From Strigops habroptila (taxonomy: Eukaryota; Chordata; Aves; Psittaciformes; Psittacidae): DNA of 64,000 bases. A program made the position numbers and the translations under genes. The notes beneath the pieces were generated by a model. The model saw nothing but the letters and a program-made list of their open reading frames with translations, was not told where the DNA came from and did not search any database. Positions 1 through 14,923 of the stretch are shown in pieces; within the stretch, counting starts at the first letter, position 1, and every line of letters begins with the position of its first letter. The stretch covers positions 85,572,283 through 85,636,282 of the forward strand of contig NC_044277.2 of NCBI RefSeq assembly GCF_004027225.2, read 5' to 3'.

Positions 1-2633
1 TGCACTTTCAGCTGAAAGTTGATTGTGTTTGTTAGATATTCATTCTCTACTTGGCATAAGTTGAATATAGTAGACTTAATCCTGAATTTCTTCCTATTTG
101 GCATGTTAAGGGAGCATTGTTTGAAACATTTCAAATATATCAAATGCCACTCTTACAGTAAAAGATTAAGTGCGTCAGATCTGCTAAATCAGATTTGATA
201 TACTTGTCACATCTCTTATCTGTTATTTGTCTAATCTAAAAATCTAATAAAACACTTCTAATGGCAATAGCCTGATGAAAAGGTACTCAACAGTTAAAAT
301 TGAAATATCAAAAGGCATATTTAATTTGTAGTTACACAGCGACATACTTGTCAACCCTAACTTTTCTTCTTTTGTTTAATTTGGGGCACCAGCACCCTGC
401 TTACATGAAAGATGACAAGTGCATTTACATCTTAAAAACATTTGGATATAGCAGAATTTTTTTTTTTCTTGTTTTGTGGGGTTTTTGGGTTTTTTTTTTG
501 AGAAATAGGCAATTACTTTTTGATTGAAATAAATTTGAAAAATAGTTTGGTTTGAAATCTCTAACTCTTTAGATTTCTTCTAACGCTTCAAATGGATGGC
601 TTCAGAATTATCTTACAGCCTGTGCATTCTTGCATCTTGTGCCATTGTATTTCATTTTCTTGCAGTGTTTCTCAGGTTGCAGTTTAGAGTGCATGGGGGT
701 GTCAGCATTGGTGAGAGTAACAACTTTAGCTACTGAAAAGGGAACTTTTTGCAGCAGCAAAGTGTGTGTGAAGGGGAGAGGGAGGGGTGTTTGGATTTTT
801 TCCTTTCCCTCTACCCCACTCCTCCCAGGGCTGCAGAAAAGAGAATCAGCACTTGAAGAAACAGCTTTGTATCTGTGTTGGTGTGTTGTACCTTTGTTTA
901 GAACACCAGAGTGTTCTTATACACCGTCCTCTTCAAGTATTCCAGTTAAAATATGCTTGCTTTTTTCATTTTCTTCATTTCATTCAAGCTGTTTTTCAAC
1001 ATACATTGGTAAATTGAAATTTTGCATTATAGTAAGGAAATAATAACTATGTTCTGTGTCAACAATCAAATTTTTATTAGGATGAGTTGAATTCAACATC
1101 CTTAAATGACCTGTTTAACTAGCAAGTGTAAGAATCTGTGTGTTGCACGAATGCAGTTCTTGCATTTGGTTTACTACACACAATTCTTCAGAGTAGAATC
1201 ATGTACTAAGATTTCAAAGTCAGGGGTTACCATATTGTAGCCTTTCAATTAATTTTGTAAAAATAAATTTATTTCCTGCTTGAAATATAGGCACAAGTTT
1301 CACTGCATGTTTCAAAATACCTTCATTTGTGTAACTTCATTTTAACCTCAGATTTTCTTCAATTTCACTTTCAGGCATTCAGTTTTCATTGTATTTCTCA
1401 CTTCTGCAACAGTGAGATTTCTTTAACATATTACATTAGTGTCTGAATTATAAATATTAAGGATCATTCTAGCTAGTGAAATAGAATGGATATTTTACCC
1501 TTTCTGTCCTTGGAAACAGGAAAAAAAAAAAAATCCTGCTTCTTGCATGCAGGATCTTCTCCTGCAATTTTCCATTGAGTTTCTTGGCTGGTCTCAGCAG
1601 ACTCTAAAGTTCACATGTGCAAGCACAAAGTATGTTCATCTGCAACTTAACTGTTTTATTTCTTAGGCTTTCTCTTGCTTTGCACATGTCTGCCTTCACT
1701 CACAGTCCCACTTTATAGTGGTTTTGGTTATCAAGCCTACCAGTAGCTGTCTACTAGACTCTCATCCCTGTCCCACCCAGCTTCTCCTTGGCTTTACCTT
1801 TCAAACTCCTTCCTGCAATAATTTGTGGCATTTCTGTTTCTAAAAATCTTTCTCATCTGAAAACTTTGAAGACCTAGACCAGGCTTCATTTATATTGCTT
1901 GAGGGATGGGAAGAGCATGAGCACAAAAGCCTTCTGTCTATAAAAAGAAGCATTGCTGCAATTCCTTGGTCAGGCTGTATCGTAGTCATCTTGTGGCTTG
2001 AGAATTGTGTCTGTTCACGTACCCTTTCTAACTGACAGTGTTAGAGGTCACTCTCATACCTAAATGAGATGATAGTTATCACAATTCCAGCGGATTTACT
2101 TAACAGCAGTGTTTGACAACTCAAAAGTCTCTTTTGTTGTCAGCAGGTTGTAGGAAGTTGTACCATACTTGCCTCCAGTATGACATTCAAAGATTTTTAC
2201 AGCTCATGATTAATATTTGGGAAACTTTATTGTGTGATTGTTACCTACTCATATGTGACTATGGCTCTTATTTAAGGCTAATGGCTGATCTGTAGTGGAG
2301 GCTTGTCTGCTGCTGTTTGAAGCTAAGTTGTAGCCCTCAAGATCAAATTATAAAGGATTGGAGTTTTGTGCGTAATATTTAAATTGAAAGTCCCAAGTTA
2401 GAACTTTGCTATTTGTCTAATTAAACTCAACCGCATCAAAATTGCCACTTGTCTGCAGAGAGCTGCCTGTAGGATTCCTGTAATTCACATTAATGTGCTT
2501 AGAGAATGATTTTCTCTTGTTATTCTTTAGTGTAGTGGTGCTGGTTAGAAACAATCCATAACTGCATATTCACCACTGATAGCGGTGCTTGTGATGGAGA
2601 TTCTTCAAGGGCCATAGAAAATGTAGTGTATAG

Positions 2634-2714
2634 TTTTATGATGATTCCCTACATCTGCACAAGTGTAGAAATACTTTTCCTACACTTGTGCAGATGTAGG
2701 GAATCATCTTAAAA
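2634..2714. repeat. Near-perfect inverted repeat (hairpin)
   Basis: Bases 2640-2668 are the exact reverse complement of 2680-2708 (29 of 29), separated by an 11-nt AT-rich loop at 2669-2679. With one mismatch (2639) the arms extend to 2634-2668 and 2680-2714 (34 of 35). The arms are mixed sequence, not a simple repeat. Transcribed from either strand, this would fold into a long uninterrupted stem-loop inside the EXOC2 intron. Confidence 0.95.
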
Positions 2715-4884
2715 TACCTGGGGTTTGCTGCAGACAAGCTCAGCAGGGGAAGTCCAAAAGCCTTGAGACCCTTAATAATCCCACTGGTCAGTTCATTTTC
2801 TTGGTTATGGTTTGAAATGTTGCATAAGGGGTTTATGGTCAAGCATAAACGATACTGAATTCAAGGTGAAAGAGGAGTGGTAAAAACAATTATTTTCTAA
2901 TCCCTGAATGTGTGCAGTAGTTAGGGATGCTGCAGTTATTAACATTTTAAGAACACTGATGAAAATACAATCTCCAAGATGTAGCTTGCCACTGGACAGA
3001 TAAACTAGCAAAGTGGGGAAAACAGCTATCTGCTTGGTGCTTCGGTAACCCTTTCTGCAAAGGGCTGTGTGCTTGTTTTTAAGTTGAAAATTTTAGTGTA
3101 GCAAAAAGTCTCAGCTTTCTATACAAAATTTCTAGGCAAAATTTAGCCTGGGGCGTATTGTCTCTGTAGCCAAGTTATCAAGCCCTTGAACTCTTACTTT
3201 TTAAGTGGGAAAATATGATAGACTTCTAACAGTTCAGCAGATCCATTGTAATAAAAAGCATTTCATTAGCTTAAAATTTCTTTACACGACAAATAGCAAT
3301 TTAAATTTAATGAAACACTTAAACTTTATTGATGTGTGGATGAAATTATAGTGTTGGACTTGTTCAGTGGTTGAAGTGATTCAAAATTATTAAAAGCCTT
3401 TACTTTGAACTGTGAAAAATCTTAAACTTTCCAGTTATTGTGGGTCACTCCTGAGTCCAGATAGCTTCCAAATGTTAATTTTGGACTTGAACAGATTTTA
3501 AAGATCTATTTTTCAGGTCATGCAAAGACATTCTTCATTTTAAACCAATGCCCTTTTCAAAATGCTGTAGGGATTCGGTGAAACGTGGAAATGGAAAACT
3601 GTGAAATAGTAACACTGGAAGCCAGTTACAGCGTCTCACCTTCACTCTAATAAACAGGATAAATATGCATTCTCACTGAATACTGTATATGCCTCTCAAC
3701 AATTTTTACCTCATTTTTCTCTTTTTCCTAGCAGAGTATAAGGCACTAAGGTTGTTGGGTTTGGTTTTCTGTTTGTTTTGGCATTTACTGCAGTAACATC
3801 TTTAAAAGCTGCTGCGATCTGGTTGTAGCTCACTCGTTATTTAAACAGCCAGATAAATAAAATTCTACATGAATTTCAGTTTATGGCATTTTTTGCCATA
3901 AATTTAAGGTATACTTTTGTGAGTAATTATTACTGGTTTGCTGATCTACACGCATTTGACTGCAGTACATGGTTCAGATTTAAATGTTGTACGTTGGTAG
4001 AAATAAGGACTGGCTGAAAGTCAAAATGACTACCTCTTCAAGGTCATTGCAAGTTACCAAGTTGGGGAACAACAACAAAAAAAAAACCCTAGATTTTGCC
4101 ATAGAACTCAAATTTGAGAATTTGGTGAAATGAAGCAAAGCATGACCTCTTACTACATCTTTCAAAGAATCCACCGCATCTGTAACCAAGGTCCCTTTCT
4201 TTGAGCAGATCTTTCCCATGACTCATTACTTCCACCGTGCCTACAAATACTGCTACCTATTAGTGGCTGTAAGCTAATACCATGGCTTTGATTTGGTTGC
4301 CAGTTTGCTGAATTTAATTACTAAGGACAAATAAAAATTCCACGTATCCACAAGTGGTACACAAAACCATTTGGAAGAAAGTATGTAAAAATACTAACAG
4401 CCAGTCCTGTGGTTTCTTTCGGTGTGGTGGCTGACTGCTTGGATTTTTTGAGTTAGGAACATTCACAGACATTTGCAGTGTCGTGTTCCAAAAGTATTAG
4501 TTGTTTTATATTCTATCTGTGCTGCCTGCTTGTTACCATTGTACTTCTGATATAATTCAATAGAATAGCAACATTAAAAAAAAATCATTAATTGTACTAA
4601 GAAAATTACACTGTAAAAGACAGGAAAATTATGTGTCATATTGCTCAAAACACCACTTTTAAAGTTTCTTACTTGGAAAAAAAAATGTCTTTTAAAAAGT
4701 CCGTACTCTACTTCCTTTTGCCAGGTTTGCCTTTTCTTTTACTTACCAAAGTATATCTGTCTTAAGTCACTATAATAAATGCAGGACGTGTTTCACTGGT
4801 GACTAACTTTTTTTCATGTAGCTTGAAGGTTAGACAGATGCAGGACATAACTGAAAACTAAAATTATTAGTGTCTGTATTGTTG

Positions 4885-4887
<3 letters not shown>

Positions 4888-4925
<38 letters not shown>
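4888..4925. repeat. Poly-T run (38 bp)
   Basis: Uninterrupted homopolymer of 38 T inside the EXOC2 intron. It could be the poly-A end of an old - strand retrocopy or a simple expansion. No recognisable retrocopy body was seen beside it, and its length is likely variable or assembly-dependent. Confidence 0.9.
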
Positions 4926-4926
<1 letters not shown>

Positions 4927-6646
4927 AAATTGGTCTCTTTTGGATCCATTGGCTTCAGTTTTCTCGTTTCTTATAATAATAATATTTGAGTGACAACTGA
5001 AGTAAATTCATAAACATAGTATACCTCTAAGCCCATTCTTCATTTATGAAATTGCTGTCATTTTGCATATGACAGGCTATTATTACAGTACCAGTGACTT
5101 CAGGAATTATGAGAAGAACACACAGTTTCCTGAGTGAGTCTGTGTTTTGAAAGGTTTTAATAATTTTAGGTTTTACAAAATCATGAAAGGACACCTTCAG
5201 GGTGTTTGAAAGAAATAAATGAATATTCTTGTAGACTATGGTTGGTTTGTGTTAATGCAAAGAAATATTGCTTGAGATTTTTTGATTCAACTGTTCTCAG
5301 TTTTGATAGAGATGTTGATTTTTAGTATACCTTACAATTAAAGAAGTGGCTTGCTTTTCCCATTGAATTGGTCATTCTGTATCTTTGTGATGCATCTTTT
5401 TAAATTGATGCTTCTTGCCCCCTGTGTTGGGATATCTGGGGGCAGCGTGAAGAGGTAAGTCTGTGTTGCTGACTCCAATCCCCACTGACACCACTAGATG
5501 TGTGAGTGGGCATTTAACCTGCATATCTGTACAGTGAGATGTGTCTGGGACTGGCAAGGGCCACCAAATATGAGATGTTATCACACTCAGGCTTTTGGAA
5601 GACTGTGTCAAAATTGTGAAGCGGTACAATTGTTTTCTTTTTTCCTAAGTGGCTCACTTGTGAAGAATTTAAAAAATGCTTTAGGTAAATAACAAACAGG
5701 CTACAGTTCTGGAAACAATATGAGTACCAGGCTTCAGAAGAACATTGGTACTAGTTTTACAAGATGATGATACTCTTAGTATCCACCACCCACCAACTGG
5801 TCTGTTCTGCAGTTTCTCTATTTTTCTTAAATCTGTGACAGGGAAGGAGGGACCAAAACAAAACACAGAGAGAGCTTTTAAGGAGCAGAGCAGTTTCTTG
5901 GTTAGCATGCTCTAACTTTGTTTCATGAGAAGACTGTTGATGCAGAAGACTTTTTTTGAAAATATGTGCAATATATCAAACATGTGTATATATATACACA
6001 CACTAATCAGTCTGTCCCCTCTTAACATGCAATATTATGTTTTGCTTCAGTGTTTTTCTTGCTCACAGATACTGGCAACTTCAGAGTGATCTGTGGCCAG
6101 AAAATAGCTGTTAAGTTCCCACTCTGCCAAACTTCCTGGATATGCACAGAAGGATCTCAATCCTGCTTTACAAACTGCTAAAATAGGTGGAAACCTACTC
6201 ATACCAGGGATGTGTGGCCTATTGATTTTTCAGCACCTTACACACTCTGCTTTATCAAAAGAAAAGCTTTCAGCATTAAAATTCTTCTTATAAAAGAGAT
6301 CTAGTGATAATAGAATTTATGTAAGTAATGCTATGACAATTACATGCTGAAAATTATGAGGGACAGAAGGAGGGAATTTGTTAAACATTTTCCTCGGGGA
6401 AAATTAGCAGTGTTTGTTTAGGGAGCCATCCTACAGCTAATAGATTGCTAGTAGAAAAAGTTAAGGTAATAATACATCCCAAGATGTATTAATTTTCACG
6501 TCAAGGAGGGTTTGTTATATCTAAGAATTTCACACATAAATTTCATTCTTCAGAACCGTTTTTTCCCCACTCGGGAAGAACAATGGTTTTGTTTTGGATA
6601 GTAAATATTATGTTGTAGTTTGGTGAAATATCTTTTCTGATAGTGA

Positions 6647-6669
6647 TTTTTTTTTTTTTTTTTTTTTTT
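6647..6669. repeat. Poly-T run (23 bp)
   Basis: Homopolymer T tract in the EXOC2 intron with no recognisable retrotransposon next to it. Confidence 0.9.
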
Positions 6670-9600
6670 GTCTACCTCAAACCAGCTACTTTAAATATCT
6701 GATAGTTGTGATTATTTGATACTGTTGGGTTTCTTAAGTCAGACATACATAGTCACTTAAATTCAACCAAAAAAAAAAAAAGACGACGGAGCAGCCCCAA
6801 CACTGTTAATGCTGAAGTAGAAATGATAAGATTTTCTTAAGTGCTGCTAAATCTGTAGGGCACAACATGGTTGGCTGTGAAGTGTTTGTATTCTTATGCT
6901 GTCTTGAGGCTGCATTTATGGATTACAGCCACATGTTGATGAGGCAACTGCATGTAAAGCACTAATGTTTCTAATACTTAAATGAGAGCAACAAAAAGAC
7001 AAGTCGCTATGGGTCATATATCTTAAGTACTGGGCTCAGCTAAGGGTCATGAATGCGTTTCTTTGCAAGTGGTAATTTGGGTGAGCCGATACCTGTGTAT
7101 GTTTAGATGAAGAGGTGTGGATGGCTATAAGCTCCAAAGTAGATATTTTTTACATTAGTGCATAGGCTTTTTGTTTGGTTGAGAGGGCTTTGATTGTTTT
7201 CTTCTGCTATTTACTTCTCTTGTTACAGGATTAACAGGTTGAAATTTGGCTTATTCTGCAATAATTGATGTAATTTGAGAGTCTTATTGTTTCAATTCTC
7301 AGCATGGTGTGCAGCATCCTTTTCTCATGACCTTCAGGTCTGGGTTGGTAAAGGGCCCTTTATGCTTTGTTACTGTGTTCGATGGAAGAAATGAAAGTGA
7401 ATTCATCTAAAAAAAATTTCTCCCGAGGAAGCGCATACAGATCAAACTGGCTGTCAGCTACGTGCACGTCTTTTAAAATAAGATGCTAGCAAATATCTCC
7501 TCTTCCCAAGTAAAAGCACTGTTGAGCTTTGCATTTCCTTTTATAGTCTTTGGCCTTTACAGGTTTTTCTCTTTCTCTTCCTAGTGATAAAGCAGATTAT
7601 ATTCTATCCCAAGAAGCAGTGTAGTAAGGATCAGAAAGCAGCTAGTATTCGGATTGCAGACTTCTTCAGCTGTCCTTCAGATCCTTCTGGCAGTTTGGAT
7701 GGAGTACCAGAAAGTTTGGAACAGCTTCAGTAACTTTTTTAAAGACATCTTAATTTGGGCTATACACAAGGACACAGAACTAGTATTATTCTCTTAGTGT
7801 TCTCCTCTTGTAAACTGAAGTTCAGTCTACAACAGACTTCCTACAATAGACAAAGGTATTAATCACAGTATTGGCAGTCTTTAGAGTTCTTGCTACTCCA
7901 AGCTGTCTGAAACACAAACTTTCAGGTTCTTTGAACATCATTACATAATTTCTATTGCTTGAATTAAAATAGTTCAAAAAGTGCTCTAAGTCATGAAAGC
8001 CTTTATGTTTAATGTTTCTAGAAAGTAGTTTTGTGGCTAGTTGTGTCAAGTCCTTCAAGTGGCATTCATCAACATAGTGCCATGGCTGAAAATAAGAGCA
8101 AGGCAACTAATTCTAAGATGTAGTGCTCTGGCCTTCATATCTCAATATACTTAGCTAGATTCTGACTCAGTGATCAGATTCTGTCCTCCCTTGCTTCAGA
8201 ACTGTGCTTTGTAAAAGCACTTTCCCGCATAGATTACCAGTAATTTCTTCATTAAGTTTCAACTATCAGTAGCTATTTTTTAGGTCACTATGAGTTCTTA
8301 CGACGACTTCTCTGATTCCTAAGGCACTTCACAATTACCATGAGCTATGCAGAGAAGAATTTCAAGGAAACATTAATGTATTTCAGAGTTTAATAAGTAT
8401 GGAGCTAGTAAGAGCAATAAATTTATCAAAACATTTTCAGTTTTACCAAGACAGACCTGCTAATAAGCTATTTTTAGCACACTTGTATCTATTTTTGTCA
8501 GTAGTCTAAGGACTGACTTAGGACAAACGGGTTAAAAAACAGGAAATGTGGTTAAATAAGTGGGTAATCTCTCCAGAGAGTTTCCAGTTTGCCTACACGT
8601 TCACATTTTCTTCTGAATGTACTCTCAAAACAACACTAAGTACAGTACCTTGAAATCCATCTCCGTTTAAAGGAGGGAATGTTTCCAACAATAGCAGGAA
8701 GTGGCAGAGTCGAAAATTTTACATTCTTGGTTAGATTCAAATTTGGTTCTAGACCCCTCCCTATAAGTTGTTTTTATTATCTGCTTTAATAACACTGGAG
8801 CAGTTGTATGGCATTTCAGTTGGTTCAGGTGTATCGTATGAATCCATAAAAGTCTCTGAACGCTGTAATTGTATCTTCAATTCAAGACTGCTTTTAAATA
8901 ATTACTTTCCTCCAACTTTGCCCTTTCTTTTACATGGGGCTGTATTTATTTTTTAATATACTATGCACATATTTTTTAAAATACATATAATGTTTGGAGC
9001 AGTAAAAATGGTATTATTAATCAGATTGCATAAATCTTACTGTGAAGTAAGGAATTTACAGAACATGGTGATGTCCATTTAATTCTCTAAGAGGTAATGT
9101 GTGTATTTCTTTGGGCAAAGCAGAAGCAATAACTAATTGAAAGCCATTCTTTGCACTGCTCATTATTTGTTTTTTGACTGATACTAATCACTAGCTTTTT
9201 AAAAATCAACTTGAAAATTATTTGTGGGTCAAAATGAGAAGGGAATAAATAAATGTATCAGCTTAAGTGGTGGTAAAGGTTATGAACTGCTGGAGTTCTA
9301 TTTTAGAGCTACTGCCAGATAGAAGTGTTCTGCTCTTAGCATCCAAAAACAGTTTTCTAAAAATGTTTATATCCAGGACAGACAACAAAGTGTGATAGCA
9401 AATACATTTTTCGTAATTAGAAAGAAACAAACAGGCTTGTCTAGCTACCTTAATATAGAAAAGAGGCCACTGGTAGTACCGGTATTTGAAGCTGATTTCC
9501 TATCAACCGTCTTTGTAGGGAGAAATCTGCATGCTGTTGTAAAGAATAGAGGTGAGCTGCTTTGTTATGTCCATGGGGAAATTCCAACTCACATCTCTAC

Positions 9601-12600
9601 TTTTTTTCTTTTTTCTTTTTTTTTCTTACATTTTAGAAAAACATCTGTGGGGTGTCAGGTTAGATGGTATCACTGTGTGGGTGGGGGCGCTTCAGTAAAG
9701 TAGAATGACATACTCATGTACCATTGCTGTAGTCTTTCATGAAGACTCGTGCTGCAAACAAGATAGGTTTCTGCCTATTCCACGGTCAGGAGACTACCTT
9801 GAAAGGTCTTGGAAGGAGTGTTGGAAATTAAAACATTACTTTTCTGAATGAAAATATATTGCATTCACTGTAGTAACTGCAAATAGTAGCAAGCTTTTAA
9901 AATTATTTTCCAGAAACATTAAATAAATTATTTGCCTCATTAAAAAATGCACTACAGTTTATTGTTCTGGAAACATACAAAGTTCTCATTCATAATGGAA
10001 ATTTAATTATTTCAGTTAATTCCTGCATTTGAATTAAACAGCCTGTAGGTCATGTTAAATTTGCCCTGATTATAAATGTTAGATTTCTAAATAATTTGGC
10101 GGGACAACACCTTTATTCAAATGCATTTCATGTAGCCTCAGGCATGGTCTTGGCCCTCATGGGTAGCAGATGCCACCCTCTGCTTTCATATCATCTGGGT
10201 GCTTAATTCTAAACCCAAATTGCTTGCATATTTTTTTTAAATCCAAATGCTCCAAAAAAGTCAATAATAAATTTATTCCAAATAGCTTCATAATACAAAC
10301 ATAACATAAAAAATCTTTTCTATACATACTTCATAGTTCTGCAGCCTAAGTCTCTGAAATATTTTACATAAGGCATGTTTATTTGGAATGCTGCAAACTA
10401 AAAATATTTTGGTGTTCATTTTAATTTTCACTTTTGGTCTGTGCTGCCTCTTGTTCATTTCTTGGGATAAGGTAGTTGATAGAGCTTCATCGTGCTCTGG
10501 GAGGTGTGAGGCAGCCATCCATAAGTATGGGAAGCACAGAGCTATTTTGTAGGTCTCTTAAATTATTATTTGTGTACCAAGGCATGTCTGCACAGCTTAT
10601 TTCTTATTTTTTTATTTCTCTTAGCAACTTCTGCATGCAGACAGTGCTGACTACTCTGCTGACCTGCTGCGACCTCAGGCAATGTTTCACTTTTTGGTGC
10701 CTCTTCCCCCTCCTAGCCCTTCTGTTTTACCTGTTTATATTTTTAGTTTTCAGAAAGATTACTTGATTTTAGTCAGAAGTTATCGGTTAGATTGAAAAAT
10801 GAAATTCTGTGGTGTGTGCTGGGCAGTTGGGCAGCTTGGCTTGTCTGGAGGCACCCGTCTAACCTTGAAATTCCCAAAAAGGCTGCACTGAGCAGGACAG
10901 TGCTTGCTTGGTGTATTGTGTAGCATGGTCTTGCCTTTCCAGGAGCTGTAGAAATACAAGTAATAGGCTGCCATCCCATAGGGTGTCCTGCTACTCCATA
11001 GTTCTGCTTTTGTAATATGAGTTCCCTGGAGGAAAAAATGTCCTGACCACACTGGAAATCATGCTAGAATAATTGTAGTTAAAGCAGATGTTAAATACTG
11101 CTATTGCTTCAGCTGCAATGCAGCCAGAACCTAGAGGAAATTCAACAGTTAAAATCAGACTGTGTAAAGAAGTTACATGGCTTTGTGGATACCATTCATT
11201 AGTTTCTTTTTTAATGTGCACTACACAGCACTGATTAACGACTTACAGTACATGCGTGCAGGTTTTTTTTCCAGCAGTTTCATAGAGCACTTTTAGAGAA
11301 GGGCTGCTGAAGCTTAGCTGACATACATTACAAAACACTTTGTGTGTCACTTGCAGTAGAGTTTGGTACTATATATCTGAAGCTTGGAGATTAACATTTC
11401 CAATATCTGTTCAGTTAAATCTTGCAATAGGGTGTAATGTAACTGGAAGGAACATACATCAGGTAATTTAAAAAGCAGGTGACTTAGAGCAGATTAATTT
11501 TTTTTTTTTTTTTTCTATTTGTCCTCCTCTAAGTTTACTACCAGCGTAGCAAATGAAACATCCAGGAACAGTCAAGTATTGGTGCTGTGCAGCTAGGTAT
11601 GAAAACATTAATCTCTTTGGATCAGCAAATTCTTTGTTATTATTTTTTGAGGAAGTTTTTATTAAAAAATAACCAGGCAAAAAAGAGTTCTCAGGCTGAC
11701 TGACTTACTGGCATAACTCACCAAACAGAACAATAAATTGTAAAAATATCACATACAATTGGATGTTTAAAATTTGAAATCTCAGACTCCCAGACATCAG
11801 TTTTCCTAGCTCTACCAAGTCATGTTCAAGCCTCAAGGCCAACAAATTTAGTGCTCTCTTTTCAGAGGCACTAAGAAACATTGCTACCACCAGCAGCAGT
11901 TGCTTGCCCATGCAACTATTGACCTCCTACAGAGGCCAGAATGCTCTCTGTTGTTTCCTAAATTGGTGGCTCTGTGCCTACCCAAGACTCATTTCTGTTT
12001 CACTCCCTCAGAGCTTAGGTTTCTAATAAGCCAGTCAACTCAGTCTTGAATCAGTACTTGTAGCTTGGTCAGTGTATAAAGAACTGTTAATTCCTTGTGA
12101 ATCGTCTCTCTCTCTTTGTTAGCAAAGAAAGCCAGAATTGAGTGACAGCTGTCGAACCATAGAACTTCCTGTGATGACTTTCTAACTCCTCCACAGAAAA
12201 GCAGCAGCTTTTACTATTGCTGCCTGATTTTTATTGGAATGTGAACTTGCCTCAGAACTTCATTCTTTTGACCCTTCTTAGGCTCTTATCCTCATATCTG
12301 GTGTGGCTTACTGATGATGAGCAGAGGCACCTACTGACACCACATGCTTTTATACTCCCCTCCTCCTTTTTGCACAACAGACTACCTGAAAGGCTTGCTC
12401 AGTGAGAGGCAGTGGCAAGGCTGGCTTCCCAGTTGCCCATCTCAAATGAAGTGCCAATCTCTAAGAGTTGAAGTATGTCAAACCTACAATGCCTGGGTTA
12501 AAGTTTCCTGTGTGTTTCATTTGTCCTAGCTGAACTTCAGTTCATTCTTGAATTCTTGAGTCTGCAGAAGACATAAATGTTTGATGCTCATATCCTCTCT

Positions 12601-14923
12601 AGCAAGTTACTCTAGAAGGACTGGCACAGTTCAGTTTTATCATGTGTGCAAGTTTTGCTCTATTTGTGCATGCAAGTTTTTGTAGCCTCTCTGCATCTTA
12701 TAATTACGCAAATAGTATTGCAGTTCCAGCTTTTGCATGCTTTTTCAGTCACTTTGGAGGTTTCATAGTAGATTGCTGTCATCCAAGTACTCAGGGGAAA
12801 CATAGCTCTGAGAACTACATGTGGGACAACTGGTAGGACTACGCCATCTGAAGATCTCCTGAATGACTCCTGCATTGGCAAGCTACAAGTTTGGTTTCTG
12901 TTACTCCTCAGAACCACAAATCTTTTTCCCTTCTGCTTTTCCCATAGTTCACACAGTCATCCTTGCTGCAGCTTTATGGTATTATGGTATTTATTTGCAG
13001 ATTAAATTTAATGGATAATCTTGTTAGATGTAAAAGTAAAAAGTAAAGTAAAGGGCCCAAAATTGGAACATGCTATTTTAAAGTTTGTCAGCCATTGTGA
13101 TAGTTGATGGCTGAAACTGTCCTTCATTTCTATCATTTTTATGTTGTAAGTCTTCCCATCCATTCTCGTTTAGATCAGTACTGGGGCTTTGTTAGTGGCA
13201 GCTAGAATTCCAGTAAGTCAGAGTCTTCGGTGTTAAGAATAGAGTGGGAGTGGAATGCATTTATGCTGTAACAGAATAATAACATTTTCCTGAGAGAAAT
13301 TGTGAGGGCTTGTTGAGACTTTCTTTAACACATTTCTGTCAGAAGATATGGAAAGACATTGTGTTTGTGCTTCAATATGCTAAATAAGAGGTATTTTAGA
13401 CTTAAGAATGTTATGTTTCACTTGATTAGCCTAATAGTTGCAACCTACAGTTATATGGTGCATTAGCTTTCAGTGCTGTATAATAGGACTGGCAGCATGG
13501 TGTCCCAAAAACTGTAATTGTGTGGGCTGCTGAATAGTCATAGAGAAAGCTGCATAAAAATTCTATTCTAGACAGAATTTTTTCATTTTGAAATGAATTT
13601 CACAACAAATTCACAGTTGGATGCCACTGCTTGTATTTCCAGTGAATCATACTCCAGAAAAGTAATACTTTGGTTCAACAAAGCCTGCCACAAACAGTGC
13701 AGTGATATAAATCAGAAATTGGATATTTTTTAATCGTAATTTTTCAAAATATAGTGCATCTCTTAACTATGCCTGCAGGTCTTGACATTCAGATATGTTT
13801 TGCTTTGTCTCCACATGCCAAAATGAAAACCCTTCACAAATAAGACAAAAAAAAGGGCTGGGGGAAAACACCCATTTTACTTATACTCAATTCATGATAG
13901 GAAACTAACTCCCTGGTAGCAATGGTTGTCACACCACCACCTAGCATAATCCGAGCAAACCTCTTTTAGGGTTGCCTTTAACTTCCAGCCTAAATTTACT
14001 GGTGGTCAATTCATTTACACCTTTCTTTATTGTGCCAGTATTGTTCTTCAGTGTAGATAGTTCTCCCTTCTCTCTCTGTCTGATTCTACTTGCAGTTTTG
14101 GAGTGCAGTTGCATCTTCTTTCCATCTATGGTTTGTTTAGCTTACCAAGGCAAGGTCTTTTACACTATTAGATGCTGCAATTAAGGCAACTACAGTTTCA
14201 TATACACAGACTGTCTCTAAACTGCATAGCTTTGCACAGTTTGTGATGAATTGTCTGCTCTTAAATTGCAAAACCTGTCTAAGAAACTGAGGAAATACTT
14301 CCGCTTCTGTTGATCCCCCTGATCTTACAATCGTAGCAGGAGTGGATTAGCTATGGAAGGTCAAGGGCACCTAATTAGTGCTACTGGGATTGCAAAAAAT
14401 AATCTCCTTTAAGATCTCAATTGACCCATTTGTCTTTGTATATGGTACAAGGATGCAAGATAAAATATGTCTGCTTACGCCTTTTAATTGAGGTTTAAGT
14501 TAACAGTCTTATTGTACAGCAGGGATGGGTTAGTGAAATGTCACACAAAGCTACTGTCACTTCATTTTTACCGTAGGTTCCATCTCAATTCCTTTTAGTA
14601 AATTCATTCTGAGTTCTTCAGTTAGAAGACAGAAACTGTCATTTTATATCCTAGCTGTGCACACCAGACAGTGGTATTTAACACCTGGTGCTGATGTTGT
14701 TGACATTAGGATTTCATGCTTGTAGAAATTAACAGTAATGGTTACAGTAACTCAGTGAATGACTCTAAGAAATATGTTATGGAAGGTTTCCACAGACATA
14801 GTTGGTAGGCAACTGTTGCTAGCACAGCCAGAAGTTGTTTTATTTGGGTGCTCTCTGCAGCAGCAGACAGAATTAGCAGCTCGTATTCTGAGCCAAGTTG
14901 CATGAACGCATGAGAAGAGGCAT

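Noticed and set aside
5983..6000. 18-bp palindrome TGTGTATATATATACACA
   Set aside because: A simple TG/TA/CA microsatellite, palindromic by composition.
7584..7731. Open + strand stretch of about 49 codons after a strong acceptor-like tract (TTTCTCTTCCTAG)
   Set aside because: Considered as a missing EXOC2 exon, but the product does not resemble any EXOC2 segment, and the frame runs to a stop with no donor.
7822..8106. 94-codon - strand frame with a protein-like look, preceded by an acceptor-like CTCTTATTTTCAG
   Set aside because: No recognised family. A frame of this length is expected a few times by chance in 18 kb of AT-rich DNA, and no partner exons or donor fit.
9392..9703. 103-codon + strand frame containing a GTGAGC donor-like site
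   Set aside because: Does not match EXOC2 or any family I know, and has a poly-Phe stretch from a T-rich tract.
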